DNA from: Nocardioides insulae DSM 17944 | GTDB taxonomy: Bacteria; Actinomycetota; Actinomycetes; Propionibacteriales; Nocardioidaceae | Reading direction: 5' to 3' | NCBI RefSeq assembly: GCF_000422825.1 | Contig: NZ_AUGU01000013.1 | Location: 124,001 to 188,000, forward strand | Length of the DNA stretch: 64,000 nt | In this document: positions 1 through 7,617 of the stretch, piece after piece | How positions within the stretch are numbered: position 1 is the first letter of the stretch | Layout: each line of letters begins with the position of its first letter | Notes under the pieces: generated by a model | The model's database searches: none | What the model saw: only the letters and a program-made list of their open reading frames with translations | Told to the model about the DNA's origin: nothing | Made by a program: the position numbers and the translations under genes

Positions 1-70
1 TCGACCGCCCCCAGCCCTCCACCGAGCAGGCACAATGGCAGGACGCCCGGGGGGATCTGGAGGGGCCACC

Positions 71-1618
71 ATGACGAGTGGGGTCGGTCGGCAGGTGCGG
101 CCTCCACGCACGCCCGGAGCCCGGACCGCTTCGGGCCAGGTGCGCCTTCTCCCGGTGATCGCGGGCTGCGTGCTGCTCGGTCTCCTCCTCCGCGCCCCGT
201 TCCTGGCAGGGGACCTGCAGAGTGACGAGGCCGGCCTGCTCCTGGTCGTGCGCCACTGGAACCCCGGCGAGAGCACGGTGTACGGCGACTACTGGGTCGA
301 CCGGCCACCCCTCCTGCTCGGGTACTTCTGGCTCGCGGACCTGCTACCGGGTGTCATCGGCGTGCGACTGCTGGGGCTGCCCGTCAGCGTTCTGCTGGTG
401 AGTGCCGCGGTCGTGGCCGGCCGGTCCCTCGGCAGACGCTCCGGGGCCTGGTCGGCCGGGGTGGTCGCCGCCTCCCTGGGCTCGTCGTACCTGCTCGCCG
501 GATACCAGGTGAACGGCATGCTCCAGGGCGCCGCCCTGGTCATGACCGCGTGCGCGGTCGCCATCGCCGCCTTCAACCGCAGCGGCGGGGCGGGTCGGCA
601 CCTCCTGTGGGCCCTGTCCGGTGCCCTCGGCCTCTGCGCCGTGCTCGTGAAGCAGAACCTGGTCGGCGGACTGGTGTTCGCGCTCGTGCTGGCGCTGGCC
701 TCGGGCTGGTCGCTCCGGGCATCGCCGCGCCACAGCGTCCTCTCCGTCCTGACTGTGGTGGGCGGCGCCGCAGCCGCGATCGGCGCCATGCTCGGCTGGG
801 CGACGCTGACGGGGGTGGATCGTTCCCAGCTCTGGTACTCCCTGTACCGGTTCAGGCTCGATGCTGCCGAGGCCATCTCCGGAGCGAGCATGGCGGCCCC
901 GCTGGAGCGACTCGGCACCTTGGCGGCGTCTTTCGCGGTGAGCGGGCTCCTGTTCCTGGTGGTCCTCTTCCTCGTCTCCCTACCGGCGTTGTGGCGTGAC
1001 CGATCCCGCCGCGTCTACACGGCCGGGGTGCTCGCGATGTCCGTGGAGGCCCTGGTCGGGATCACCGGCGGCGGCAGTTGGTGGAACAACTACCTCCTGC
1101 AACTGGTGCCCGCGGCGTCCCTGATGGCCGCGCTGTGCGCCGGACGCCGGGGACGGCGGACCATCGCCGCTGCGGTCGCGGTGGCCTGCACTGTGGCAGC
1201 CTCGGTCTGCTCGGTCCTGGTCGGCATCCAGATCGACCGTGAGCCGCGTCCGCAGGTGCTGGTGGCGCGGGAACTGGCCGCCGTGGCGGAGCCCGGCGAC
1301 ACCGCCTTCGTGGCGTACGGCAACGCGGAGATCCTGCTCTACTCCGGCCTCGACAGCGACTATCCGCACCTGTGGAGCCTCCCGATGCGCGTCCTGGACC
1401 CTCGCCAGGAGGCGCTGACGGCGAAGCTGAACGGCGCGCACCCACCCACCTGGATCGTGCAGATCGATTCGCTCAACGCCTGGGACGTCGACGCGGACGG
1501 CGAACTCGCGCGCGCCGTCGAGCGACGCTACCGACCGGTCGCGACCGTGTGCGACCTGACGGTGCACCTGCTGCGCGGGGTGGACCGTCCGGCCCCGCCC
1601 GACGCCGTGTGTGAGTGA
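71..1618 (+). CDS. GT-C fold (GT39/ArnT-like) membrane glycosyltransferase
   Basis: A 515-residue polytopic membrane protein with at least eight hydrophobic segments. After the first membrane helix, the first outer loop carries Asp-Glu (SDEAG, about residues 51-55). That is the position of the catalytic acidic pair in PMT/ArnT-type GT-C enzymes, which transfer sugars from polyprenyl-phosphate donors on the outer membrane face. The ATG at 71 is preferred over the ATG at 35 because GGAGG lies just upstream of it. The C-terminal third is a soluble extracytoplasmic domain. It stands alone on the plus strand with no partner gene, so acceptor and sugar are unknown. Family placement is fairly secure; the specific function is not. 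Confidence 0.7.
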   Translation: MTSGVGRQVRPPRTPGARTASGQVRLLPVIAGCVLLGLLLRAPFLAGDLQSDEAGLLLVVRHWNPGESTVYGDYWVDRPPLLLGYFWLADLLPGVIGVRLLGLPVSVLLVSAAVVAGRSLGRRSGAWSAGVVAASLGSSYLLAGYQVNGMLQGAALVMTACAVAIAAFNRSGGAGRHLLWALSGALGLCAVLVKQNLVGGLVFALVLALASGWSLRASPRHSVLSVLTVVGGAAAAIGAMLGWATLTGVDRSQLWYSLYRFRLDAAEAISGASMAAPLERLGTLAASFAVSGLLFLVVLFLVSLPALWRDRSRRVYTAGVLAMSVEALVGITGGGSWWNNYLLQLVPAASLMAALCAGRRGRRTIAAAVAVACTVAASVCSVLVGIQIDREPRPQVLVARELAAVAEPGDTAFVAYGNAEILLYSGLDSDYPHLWSLPMRVLDPRQEALTAKLNGAHPPTWIVQIDSLNAWDVDADGELARAVERRYRPVATVCDLTVHLLRGVDRPAPPDAVCE

Positions 1619-1644
1619 CGCTGGGTCCTCCCCGACCCCGAGGC

Positions 1645-2127
1645 TCAGTCGTCGAGGACCCTGCGCTCACCGCCGAACAGGGGCACGAGCCCCCACAGCG
1701 CCACGAAGAACACCACGCTGACCACCGTCGCCACCGAGGCCAGGACCTGACCCGCGACGACGGCGAAGACCAGCCACACCACCCCGCAGATCGTGGCGGC
1801 CAGCGTCGCCAGGCCTGCTCTGGCACAGCGGTTGGCCGCATGGATCAGCCACGGTCGCTCCCCGTAATAGAAGATGCTGCGATGGAAGGCCACCGGGGCG
1901 ATCAGGAACCCAGTGGCCAGCACGGCCGCGACCAGCACACACAGATAGACGATCTGGGTCGTGTCATCGAGATCGTCGAACCGCGCGGAGAACGCGATCG
2001 TCAGGAGGAATCCGGTCAGGATCTGCACCCCCGTCTGGGCGACCCGCAGTTCCTGAAGCATCTCGTTCCACTTGCGGTCGAGCCGACGACTGGCCCGCCG
2101 ATCACCAGGCGGATCGCTGTTCCCCAT
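1645..2127 (-). CDS. DUF6328 family membrane protein
   Basis: A 160-residue protein with a charged N-terminal stretch (about residues 1-30) followed by four hydrophobic segments. The pattern, with the phrase LQELRVAQTGVQILTGFLL, matches the small actinobacterial DUF6328 membrane family, whose function is unknown. It is convergent with the glycosyltransferase gene; the two stops are about 27 bp apart. No operon partner is visible. Confidence 0.75.
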   Translation of the reverse strand: MGNSDPPGDRRASRRLDRKWNEMLQELRVAQTGVQILTGFLLTIAFSARFDDLDDTTQIVYLCVLVAAVLATGFLIAPVAFHRSIFYYGERPWLIHAANRCARAGLATLAATICGVVWLVFAVVAGQVLASVATVVSVVFFVALWGLVPLFGGERRVLDD

Positions 2128-2353
2128 CCCTGATGTGTACCCCCGGCTCCCCCGCCCATGCCAGTGCCGGGGCGAGGACGCTGTCGAGCATCACGCCCTC
2201 ACGAACCGGGCGGGGCTCAGCACCGGGCTCAGCACCCCGAAGGCGATCAGGCCCACCGGACCCTGGACCACGACGACCGTGGCCGCGATCCACATCGTCT
2301 GCGTGTGGTCGACCTCGCCGGGACGATGGATCGGCGTCCCTTCGAATGAGAAT
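2128..2353. other. intergenic stretch with a possible 34-residue membrane peptide
   Basis: No conventional gene is visible. On the minus strand, 2191-2295 encodes a hydrophobic 34-residue peptide beginning MWIAATVVVV and ending PARFVRA. The open frame extends upstream toward the tRNA-Val terminator. It could be a small membrane protein or the tail of a decayed one. There is no clear ribosome binding site, so it is not called as a gene. Confidence 0.2.
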
Positions 2354-2385
2354 CGCCCCTGACCTGTTTTCCCAGGTCAGGGGCG
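2354..2385 (-). terminator. intrinsic terminator after tRNA-Val(CAC)
   Basis: A perfect 13-bp stem (CGCCCCTGACCTG and its complement) closes on a six-base loop. It starts about ten bases past the 3' end of the leftward tRNA-Val gene. Nearly the same stem follows the other tRNA-Val locus at 19581-19625. Confidence 0.8.
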
Positions 2386-2395
2386 GCTTCCTCGG

Positions 2396-2467
2396 TGGGC
2401 GATACTGGGCTCGAACCAGTGACCTCTTCGGTGTGAACGAAGCGCGCTACCACTGCGCCAATCGCCC
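2396..2467 (-). tRNA. tRNA-Val (anticodon CAC)
   Basis: A full cloverleaf can be folded. The acceptor stem is GGGCGAT/ATCGCCC, the anticodon stem is CTTCG/CGAAG with loop TTCACAC, and the T arm is intact. The discriminator base is A and CCA is not encoded. It is close in sequence to tRNA-Val(GAC) at 4508. Confidence 0.95.
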
Positions 2468-2813
2468 GAGGGGGTGCTCCGCGCGTTCCTGCGGTGCGGC
2501 CTAGACATTAGCAGGAGCCCTCGGACATCTCACATCGGGACCCCTCTGCCCTGGTCCCAGCTCTGCTCCAACTCCGGTCCGGCTCCGGTCAGGCGCCTGT
2601 TCAACTCCAGCCCGGCCCCGACAGGTCCCGGGCACGTACCGGTGCGACCGGCGACCCGCGCCGGTACAGCCCTGACGCCGAGGTGTCCCAGATCACCACC
2701 TCGACCGGCCTGGTTCTCGTCATGCCCGGGCTCCACACCCGTCCCACTACCAGAAGCCCCGATCACTCGGAAGACCCGGATTGGACGGATCGCCGACCAG
2801 CGAAGGAGACCAG
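2468..2813. other. intergenic region between tRNA-Val and the SsgA-like gene
   Basis: No gene is seen. On the minus strand TAATGT (2505-2510) is a plausible -10 box for the tRNA-Val gene, but the -35 at the right distance is weak. On the plus strand AAGGAG lies just upstream of the SsgA-like ATG. The rest carries no recognisable signal. Confidence 0.4.
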
Positions 2814-3251
2814 ATGGACACATCCCCCATGACCCCAGCGCTCTCGCAGCGGATCTCCCTGTGGTGCCTCGACCCGTGGGGCCGGCAGGTCGCCGTACCG
2901 ACGACCCTCGGCTACTCCAGCGAGGACCCGTACGCCATCTCCTTCACCTTCCACTCCGGCAAGGACGACGTGGAGTGGATCGTTGCCCGCAACCTGCTCC
3001 TCCAAGGCCTCACCGGCCCCGTCGGGGAGGGCGACGTCCGCATCTACCCGAGCATCGACGAGGACGCCCACGCCGTGACCATCCTCGACTTCCACTCCCC
3101 CGACGGCCGCCTCGTGGCGGAGGCGAACACCCGTCAGCTCCAGAAGTTCCTGACCCGCACCTTCGGCCTCGTACCGGTCGGCAGCGAGAGCGAGTACGTC
3201 GACCTGGACACGCTCATCGACGGTCTGCTCAGTTCCAGCAATTCCGAGTGA
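2814..3251 (+). CDS. SsgA/SsgB-like sporulation and cell-division regulator
   Basis: A 145-residue acidic protein of the actinobacterial SsgA-like family. The central stretch with DPYAISFTFH and VEWIVARNLL, followed by G-DVRIYPS, is characteristic. In Streptomyces these proteins guide FtsZ ring placement at sporulation septa and influence wall remodelling; SsgB-like members also occur in non-sporulating relatives. The ATG at 2814 is chosen because AAGGAG sits about seven bases upstream, whereas an earlier in-frame ATG at 2781 lacks one. It is monocistronic and convergent with the aminotransferase gene. Family assignment is strong; a division role here is inferred. Confidence 0.85.
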   Translation: MDTSPMTPALSQRISLWCLDPWGRQVAVPTTLGYSSEDPYAISFTFHSGKDDVEWIVARNLLLQGLTGPVGEGDVRIYPSIDEDAHAVTILDFHSPDGRLVAEANTRQLQKFLTRTFGLVPVGSESEYVDLDTLIDGLLSSSNSE

Positions 3252-3275
3252 GCGGGCTGCCGGGATCCACCCGGC

Positions 3276-4091
3276 TCACCGGCCGACCAACTCCGCTTCC
3301 CGCCGCCGCCAGACCTCCTGAACCTCCTCGGTGATGGGCCCCACCGGCAGCGCACGCTGGTTCCAACGGGTGACCGCCTGGACGTCGCGCGTCGTGGAGA
3401 CCAGGAAGATCTCCGAGGCCTCCTCCACCACCTCGATCGGAGCGTCCACCTCCTCCCCGCCGTACCACTCGAGCACGAGCGCGCGGGTGACGCCGGCGAG
3501 GCAGCCGCTGGCCAGGGTCGGCGTCCGCAGCCGGCCGTCCACGACGTAGAAGACGTTGGACCCGGTGCCTTCGCACAACTGCCCCTGAGTATTGGGGAAC
3601 ACGGCCTCGGTCGCCCCCTGACGCTGCGCCTCGGCGAGGGCGATCACGTTCTCGGCGTACGACGTCGTCTTGAGGCCGGCGAGCGCCCCCTTCTCGTTGC
3701 GGGCCCACGACACGGTGATCGCACCGGTCTCCGTGGGCGTGGGATTCATCCCCTCCGCGGCGACGATCAGCGTCGGCGATGCCTCGCCGCGCCCGGACCC
3801 CAACGGCCCGTGCCCGGCAGTGACCGTGATCCGGAGCTTGCCGAGAGCCAGTCTCTGCGCGGCCAGGACCTCCGCCACCCCCTTGCGGAGGTCCGCATCG
3901 TCGACGCCGGTCAGACCCAGGCCGGCGGCCGAGACCTGCAATCGCGCCAGATGGCGATCCAGGGCGAACGGCGCCCCGTCGACCACCTTCACCGACTCGA
4001 AGACCCCGTCACCGACGGTGATCCCATGATCGAGGAGAGCGACCGAAGGGGCGGTGGGGTCGACCAGGCGGCCGTCGATCCAGGTGTGCAT
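3276..4091 (-). CDS. class IV PLP aminotransferase (aminodeoxychorismate lyase-like)
   Basis: A 271-residue fold-type IV PLP enzyme. The N-terminus has the family pattern WIDG, then LDHGITVGDGVFES. The PLP lysine is expected in GLKTTSYAENV (about residue 143), and the cofactor-binding stretch EGTGSNVF follows. Members include aminodeoxychorismate lyase (PabC, folate synthesis), branched-chain aminotransferase and D-amino acid aminotransferase. The short length and the G-D-GVFES pattern favour a PabC-like enzyme. No pabA/pabB neighbour is present, so the substrate is uncertain. Confidence 0.75.
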   Translation of the reverse strand: MHTWIDGRLVDPTAPSVALLDHGITVGDGVFESVKVVDGAPFALDRHLARLQVSAAGLGLTGVDDADLRKGVAEVLAAQRLALGKLRITVTAGHGPLGSGRGEASPTLIVAAEGMNPTPTETGAITVSWARNEKGALAGLKTTSYAENVIALAEAQRQGATEAVFPNTQGQLCEGTGSNVFYVVDGRLRTPTLASGCLAGVTRALVLEWYGGEEVDAPIEVVEEASEIFLVSTTRDVQAVTRWNQRALPVGPITEEVQEVWRRREAELVGR

Positions 4092-4214
4092 GTCAGCACT
4101 CTAGGTCCCCGCCTCGCCGCCGTGACCTGCAGGACATCCCGGTGCCGGCCGCGGACCGATGACGCGTCACGCCGACCGCCGCGACGTACCCACGCCACGC
4201 CGGGGACCCCGGAT

Positions 4215-4243
4215 TTGGCACGTATCTACCCCTCGGCTAATGT
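4215..4243 (+). promoter_or_regulatory. promoter of the tRNA-Gly/Cys/Val cluster
   Basis: TTGGCA (4215-4220) and TAATGT (4238-4243) are separated by exactly 17 bp, about 56 bp before the first tRNA. This is a good match to a housekeeping sigma-70-type promoter. Confidence 0.65.
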
Positions 4244-4298
4244 TCTTTCCGTCGCCGAGGCGCGGCGGGCCTACAGGTCCGGAACGCCGAGGAGTCAA

Positions 4299-4371
4299 GC
4301 GGACGTAGCTCAGTTGGTAGAGCGCAACCTTGCCAAGGTTGAGGTCGCGAGTTCGAGCCTCGTCGTCCGCT
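4299..4371 (+). tRNA. tRNA-Gly (anticodon GCC)
   Basis: The cloverleaf has acceptor stem GCGGACG/CGTCCGC, anticodon loop TTGCCAA and a normal T loop. The discriminator base is T, and CCA is not encoded. The 73-nt sequence is identical to the copy at 31788, which does encode CCA. Confidence 0.95.
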
Positions 4372-4405
4372 CGGAGAGGGTCTCCACCGAGAGTCCATCC
4401 TCAGC

Positions 4406-4479
4406 GGTGGGTTGGCCGAGAGGCGAGGCAACGGACTGCAAATCCGTGTACACGGGTTCAAATCCCGTACCCACCTCCA
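4406..4479 (+). tRNA. tRNA-Cys (anticodon GCA)
   Basis: The acceptor stem is GGTGGGT/ACCCACC and the anticodon loop contains GCA. The mature 3' CCA is encoded at 4477-4479. It is the second gene of a three-tRNA cluster. Confidence 0.94.
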
Positions 4480-4507
4480 CACTCCACAACAACATAAGCA
4501 CCACCAC

Positions 4508-4582
4508 GGGCGATTGGCGCAGCGGTAGCGCGCTTCCTTGACACGGAAGAGGTCACTGGTTCAAACCCAGTATCGCCCACCA
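4508..4582 (+). tRNA. tRNA-Val (anticodon GAC), integration target
   Basis: The cloverleaf has acceptor stem GGGCGAT/ATCGCCC, anticodon stem CTTCC/GGAAG with loop TTGACAC, and an encoded CCA (4580-4582). The gene is intact because the inserted element re-supplies its 3' half. The original 3' half and the terminator now lie 15 kb away at 19532-19625. Confidence 0.95.
4538..4582 (+). repeat. attL: attL: 45-bp direct repeat at the left end of the element
   Basis: The stretch from the anticodon loop to the CCA end of tRNA-Val(GAC) is repeated base for base at 19532-19576. This is the standard footprint of tyrosine-recombinase integration into a tRNA 3' half. Confidence 0.93.
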
Positions 4583-4610
4583 CAGTGTTTGCGCAGGTCA
4601 AACGCACAAT

Positions 4611-4643
4611 GAAGCCCCTCAGCCATCAGGCTCGAGGGGCTTC
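4611..4643. terminator. element-supplied terminator between tRNA-Val and int
   Basis: A ten-base stem (GAAGCCCCTC and its complement) has a further AGCC/GGCT pairing inside the loop. It stands between the rightward tRNA cluster and the leftward int gene and can stop both. It appears to replace the native tRNA terminator displaced to 19581. Confidence 0.7.
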
Positions 4644-4653
4644 TTGGTCCCGC

Positions 4654-4675
4654 GGTCGGCTTATCGGTCGGCTTA
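4654..4675 (+). repeat. tandem GGTCGGCTTA repeats, left candidate arm site
   Basis: Two direct copies of GGTCGGCTTA start 12 bp apart at 4654 and 4666. The second overlaps the int stop codon. A matching pair with the same 12-bp spacing lies near the right end at 19427-19447. In the circular form these would flank the recombination core, as arm-type integrase or excisionase sites do. Confidence 0.55.
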
Positions 4676-5845
4676 ACTCTCATCCGGTGACTGCTTTCGG
4701 CCGTCGGCTGGCAGTTCGAACAGCGTCTCCATGACCTCAGTGCCCTCGGTCAGCACCGGCCGCAACTGCTTGCGGTAGACGAGCTCGGTGACCTTGGTGC
4801 TGCTGTGTCCGACGACGCGCGCGATCGCTTCGAGTGGGACGCCGGCCTCGCTCATGAGGGAGACGAAGGAGTGCCGCATCTCGCGCGGCGTCCACTCGCT
4901 CGAGTCCAGGCCCGCTTCCTTGCAGAGCCCGCGGAACGACCGGCGCACGTTCGCGGAGTCGAGTGCCGTTCCGTTGCTCGTGCAGAAGACCAAGCCGCGC
5001 TCGACGTCGAGACCATCGGCCGCCATCTGTGCGCGATGCTTCTCGAGGATCTCGACGCACTGGGCGGGCAGACCGATGGTCCGCCGCGAGAGGCGCGTCT
5101 TCGTGTCGCCACCAGCGCGTACCGACCGCCAGACCCGGATGCTCGGCGGGACGGGCGGCACCACGTCGGGGTTGCCGTCCAGGTCGACGTGGTCCCACGT
5201 GACGGCCCGGAGCTCCTCGTTCCTCACACCGACAAGGAGCGCGAGGGTGACGTAGGCACCGAGCGGGTGCCGGTCGCAAGCGCTGAGCACCGCCCGGGCC
5301 TGGTCGAGCGCCATCGCCTTCGAGGGCCGGCCACCGGCTCCGGTCGGGGCGGTCACCAGTTCGGCGACGTTGCGGCTCACCATGTCCCTCGCCTGCCCCC
5401 AGCGGATCGCCCGGCGGAGGATCGCGAGCACCTTCTGCAGTGTCGACGTGCTCAGCCGGTGCCGATGTGCGGTCAGCATCCGGTCGACGTCGCTCGCCTT
5501 CAGCTGGCGCAGGCTCTTCCTCCCGATCAGCGGCACGATGTGCTGCTCGGCGAGATAGCGGTTCGTGGCGACGGTCTTGTCGTCACGACCGTTGAGCCCG
5601 TGGGCCAGCCACTCCTCGATCAGCTCGGCCACGGTGACCGGCCGCTGGGAGAGGTCGACGCCCCGCTCGATCTCCTGGAGCAAGGTCTTGACCTTCGCCT
5701 GGACCTCGGCCTTCGTCTTCGCGACAACGGTGCGCCGCTGCTGCTTGCCCTGGGCGGTGTAGCCGACCGTGACGGCGCCGACCCACCGCTGACGGGCCTC
5801 CGACCAGTAGATGGCCCCGTTGCCCTTGTCACGCCGTCTTGCCAT
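4673..5845 (-). CDS. int: tyrosine-recombinase integrase of the element
   Basis: A 390-residue site-specific recombinase. An N-terminal AP2-like arm-binding region (about 1-65) precedes a SAM-like core-binding domain (about 70-160) and the catalytic domain. Visible catalytic residues are Arg208 (GVRNEEL), Lys249 (DTKTRLS), Arg324 (PREMRHSF), His347 (GHSS) and the nucleophile Tyr357 (LVYRK). Residue 321, usually His in the HxxR box, is Arg. It would catalyse recombination between attP and the tRNA-Val 3' end. It overlaps the excisionase stop by 17 bp, so the two are probably co-transcribed. Confidence 0.95.
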   Translation of the reverse strand: MARRRDKGNGAIYWSEARQRWVGAVTVGYTAQGKQQRRTVVAKTKAEVQAKVKTLLQEIERGVDLSQRPVTVAELIEEWLAHGLNGRDDKTVATNRYLAEQHIVPLIGRKSLRQLKASDVDRMLTAHRHRLSTSTLQKVLAILRRAIRWGQARDMVSRNVAELVTAPTGAGGRPSKAMALDQARAVLSACDRHPLGAYVTLALLVGVRNEELRAVTWDHVDLDGNPDVVPPVPPSIRVWRSVRAGGDTKTRLSRRTIGLPAQCVEILEKHRAQMAADGLDVERGLVFCTSNGTALDSANVRRSFRGLCKEAGLDSSEWTPREMRHSFVSLMSEAGVPLEAIARVVGHSSTKVTELVYRKQLRPVLTEGTEVMETLFELPADGRKQSPDES

Positions 5846-6050
5846 GGCCAGCCGACCCTCTCAGCAGCCGGGCGACGTACTCGTCGAGCGAGCGCGCCGG
5901 TACCCGGTGACTCTTCCCCACCTTGACCGTCCGGACCTGTCCGGAGCGGATCAGTTCATAGACGCGGCTCTTGCTCACACTGAGCAGCTCCGCCGCCTCA
6001 TCGACGCGATACAGCACCCTGGGCCGGTCGAGGCCCGTCACGTTGTCCAT
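5829..6050 (-). CDS. xis: excisionase (MerR-type winged helix)
   Basis: A 73-residue protein beginning MDNVTGLDRP. It contains the helix-turn-helix pattern of DNA-binding excisionases: RVDEAAELLSVSKSRVYELI, then a wing with VGKSHRVP and a closing helix SLDEYVARLL. The ATG at 6050 is chosen because GGGAGAG lies just upstream and because the family starts here; the open frame runs further upstream without a convincing start. It would direct the integrase toward excision by bending attachment-site DNA. It overlaps int by 17 bp. Confidence 0.88.
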   Translation of the reverse strand: MDNVTGLDRPRVLYRVDEAAELLSVSKSRVYELIRSGQVRTVKVGKSHRVPARSLDEYVARLLRGSAGHGKTA

Positions 6051-6232
6051 TCTGCTCTCCCGAGTTTCCGTGTCAGGGGCCGCGGCCTCCCGACGTTTGA
6101 TGGTCAGGTCGCCCACCTGCTCGTCAAGGGCACTTCGTGTCCTTCGGATTCCGCTGCGCTCCACCCTTGACGACCAGCCGGGCGACCGAGTGCGGGCTGG
6201 CTGTCGGGAGGCCGCGGGGGTGTGGACTCTCG
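6051..6232. other. gap between the rep and xis genes
   Basis: No gene is recognised in this 182-bp stretch. It separates the replication gene from the xis-int pair and could hold a promoter for excision, but no convincing -35/-10 pair was found. Confidence 0.3.
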
Positions 6233-7612
6233 TCACCGGGTGCGCGACTGGGCAGCGGAGAGGACGGCTGCGGCCGCCTGGTCGAGCGAGAGGTAGCCCT
6301 GGCCGGCGAAGACCCAGCTGGACACCAGCTCGAAACCTTCCGGCACGTCGCTGTCGTCGTCGAGCACCTGGCGGATGTCCGCGTCGGGATCGAGGCCGGG
6401 GTTCCGCTTGAAGGCCCGGCGAGAGCGCCGGATCTGCCCGAACGTGACCGAGTAGGCCCGCGACTTGGTGATCGGGTGTCCGCGGTAGCCGAGGGTGGCG
6501 AGGTTGTCGCGCAGTCGCACATACGGCTCTCCCTGTCGGGCGATCTCGAGAGCGGTCTCGATGATGCGGACAGCATGCCGCGAGGCACCGACAGCCCTGG
6601 CCTGCATAGCCGAGGTGACCCGGGTCGGAAGCCCGAAATCCTCGGTGGTCTTGGTCAGATACTTGGCGAGATATGCCGCGACCTGTTCGGGATGAACCAC
6701 CCGAGCCCGCCGGTCAGAGTCGCGGTCGGCGCCGCCCGTGATCGAGCGGCAGTCGATCTGGTTGCCCCAGTGGAGACGGTACGTCGTGCCGTCGCGGAGC
6801 GGGTGGGTGTCCAGCCAGGTCGCCGCGGCCGCGCGCTTGACGGCCAGCTCGAGGACCTCGGTCGACAGCGGCAGTGTGGTCGACGGGCCATCGGGTCCTT
6901 CGGGACCGTCCAGCCGGATCGGGACGTGGAAGTGCGCGATGCCGCGCGCCTGGAACTCGACGACCTTCGAGTACGACACCCGGCAGCGCTCCCGGAAGCC
7001 GGCGACCGGCAGGCTACAGATCTTCGCGAGCTGGCGCTGCAGCGCGATGGTGAACCGCCGCCACAGCTCGGGCGCGTACCACTGCCACAGGACGTGTCCG
7101 GTGTAGTCGTAGCAGTCCGCGCACAGAGGCGTGCCCAGCTGCGCGTCGTCCGGTCCATGGCGCTTGTTGCACCACAGCGGCCTTCCGTGCGGGCACACCG
7201 GCTTGTCGCGACGCGCTCGGCATGGACCCTTGTCCCTCACCCCGTGGACGGGTCCGAACGACGGGGCCGTGAGCGTCACGAAAGTGCACGGCCGCTCAGC
7301 CACTGAGTCCGGGATTCCGCGGCCGCCGGCGAGGCCACAGACCAGCAGGTGCCAGGCATCGCCCTTGTACTCGTGGCTGCAGCTCGGGCAGACAGATGCG
7401 CGCCGGTTGCCGCAGCGGGCGTAGGTGTATCCGTCGAGCTCACGCTCTGAGGAGTAGACGGTCGTGGCCTCGCCGGTACTGGTGTCCACGAGCCTTGTCG
7501 AACCCCGCAGCCGCACCGGTCGGGAGCACCCGCGGGCTCGTGCCTCGGCGGTGTCCAGGCCAACCGCGGAGAGGAGTCCCGGGGTCAGCGGGTCGACGGC
7601 TACGGCGCTCAT
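6233..7612 (-). CDS. repSA: RepSA-like rolling-circle replication initiator
   Basis: A 459-residue protein of the actinobacterial pSAM2 RepSA type. A cysteine cluster (CGNRRASVCPSC, about residues 67-78) with further Cys pairs to about 167 suggests zinc binding. The HUH nuclease signature is visible as FVTLTAP (111-117) and HFHV (227-230). A Tyr-containing helix (VAAYLAKYLTKTTE, near 320) should supply the nicking tyrosine. It would nick the double-strand origin of the excised circle. It follows the FtsK-like gene by only five bases, so they are probably in one leftward operon. Confidence 0.88.
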   Translation of the reverse strand: MSAVAVDPLTPGLLSAVGLDTAEARARGCSRPVRLRGSTRLVDTSTGEATTVYSSERELDGYTYARCGNRRASVCPSCSHEYKGDAWHLLVCGLAGGRGIPDSVAERPCTFVTLTAPSFGPVHGVRDKGPCRARRDKPVCPHGRPLWCNKRHGPDDAQLGTPLCADCYDYTGHVLWQWYAPELWRRFTIALQRQLAKICSLPVAGFRERCRVSYSKVVEFQARGIAHFHVPIRLDGPEGPDGPSTTLPLSTEVLELAVKRAAAATWLDTHPLRDGTTYRLHWGNQIDCRSITGGADRDSDRRARVVHPEQVAAYLAKYLTKTTEDFGLPTRVTSAMQARAVGASRHAVRIIETALEIARQGEPYVRLRDNLATLGYRGHPITKSRAYSVTFGQIRRSRRAFKRNPGLDPDADIRQVLDDDSDVPEGFELVSSWVFAGQGYLSLDQAAAAVLSAAQSRTR

Positions 7613-7617
7613 GGTGA

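Noticed and set aside
4237..4507. Short open frames over the tRNA-Gly/Cys cluster
   Set aside because: They are translations of tRNA genes (phrases such as [12 protein letters not shown]) and not proteins.
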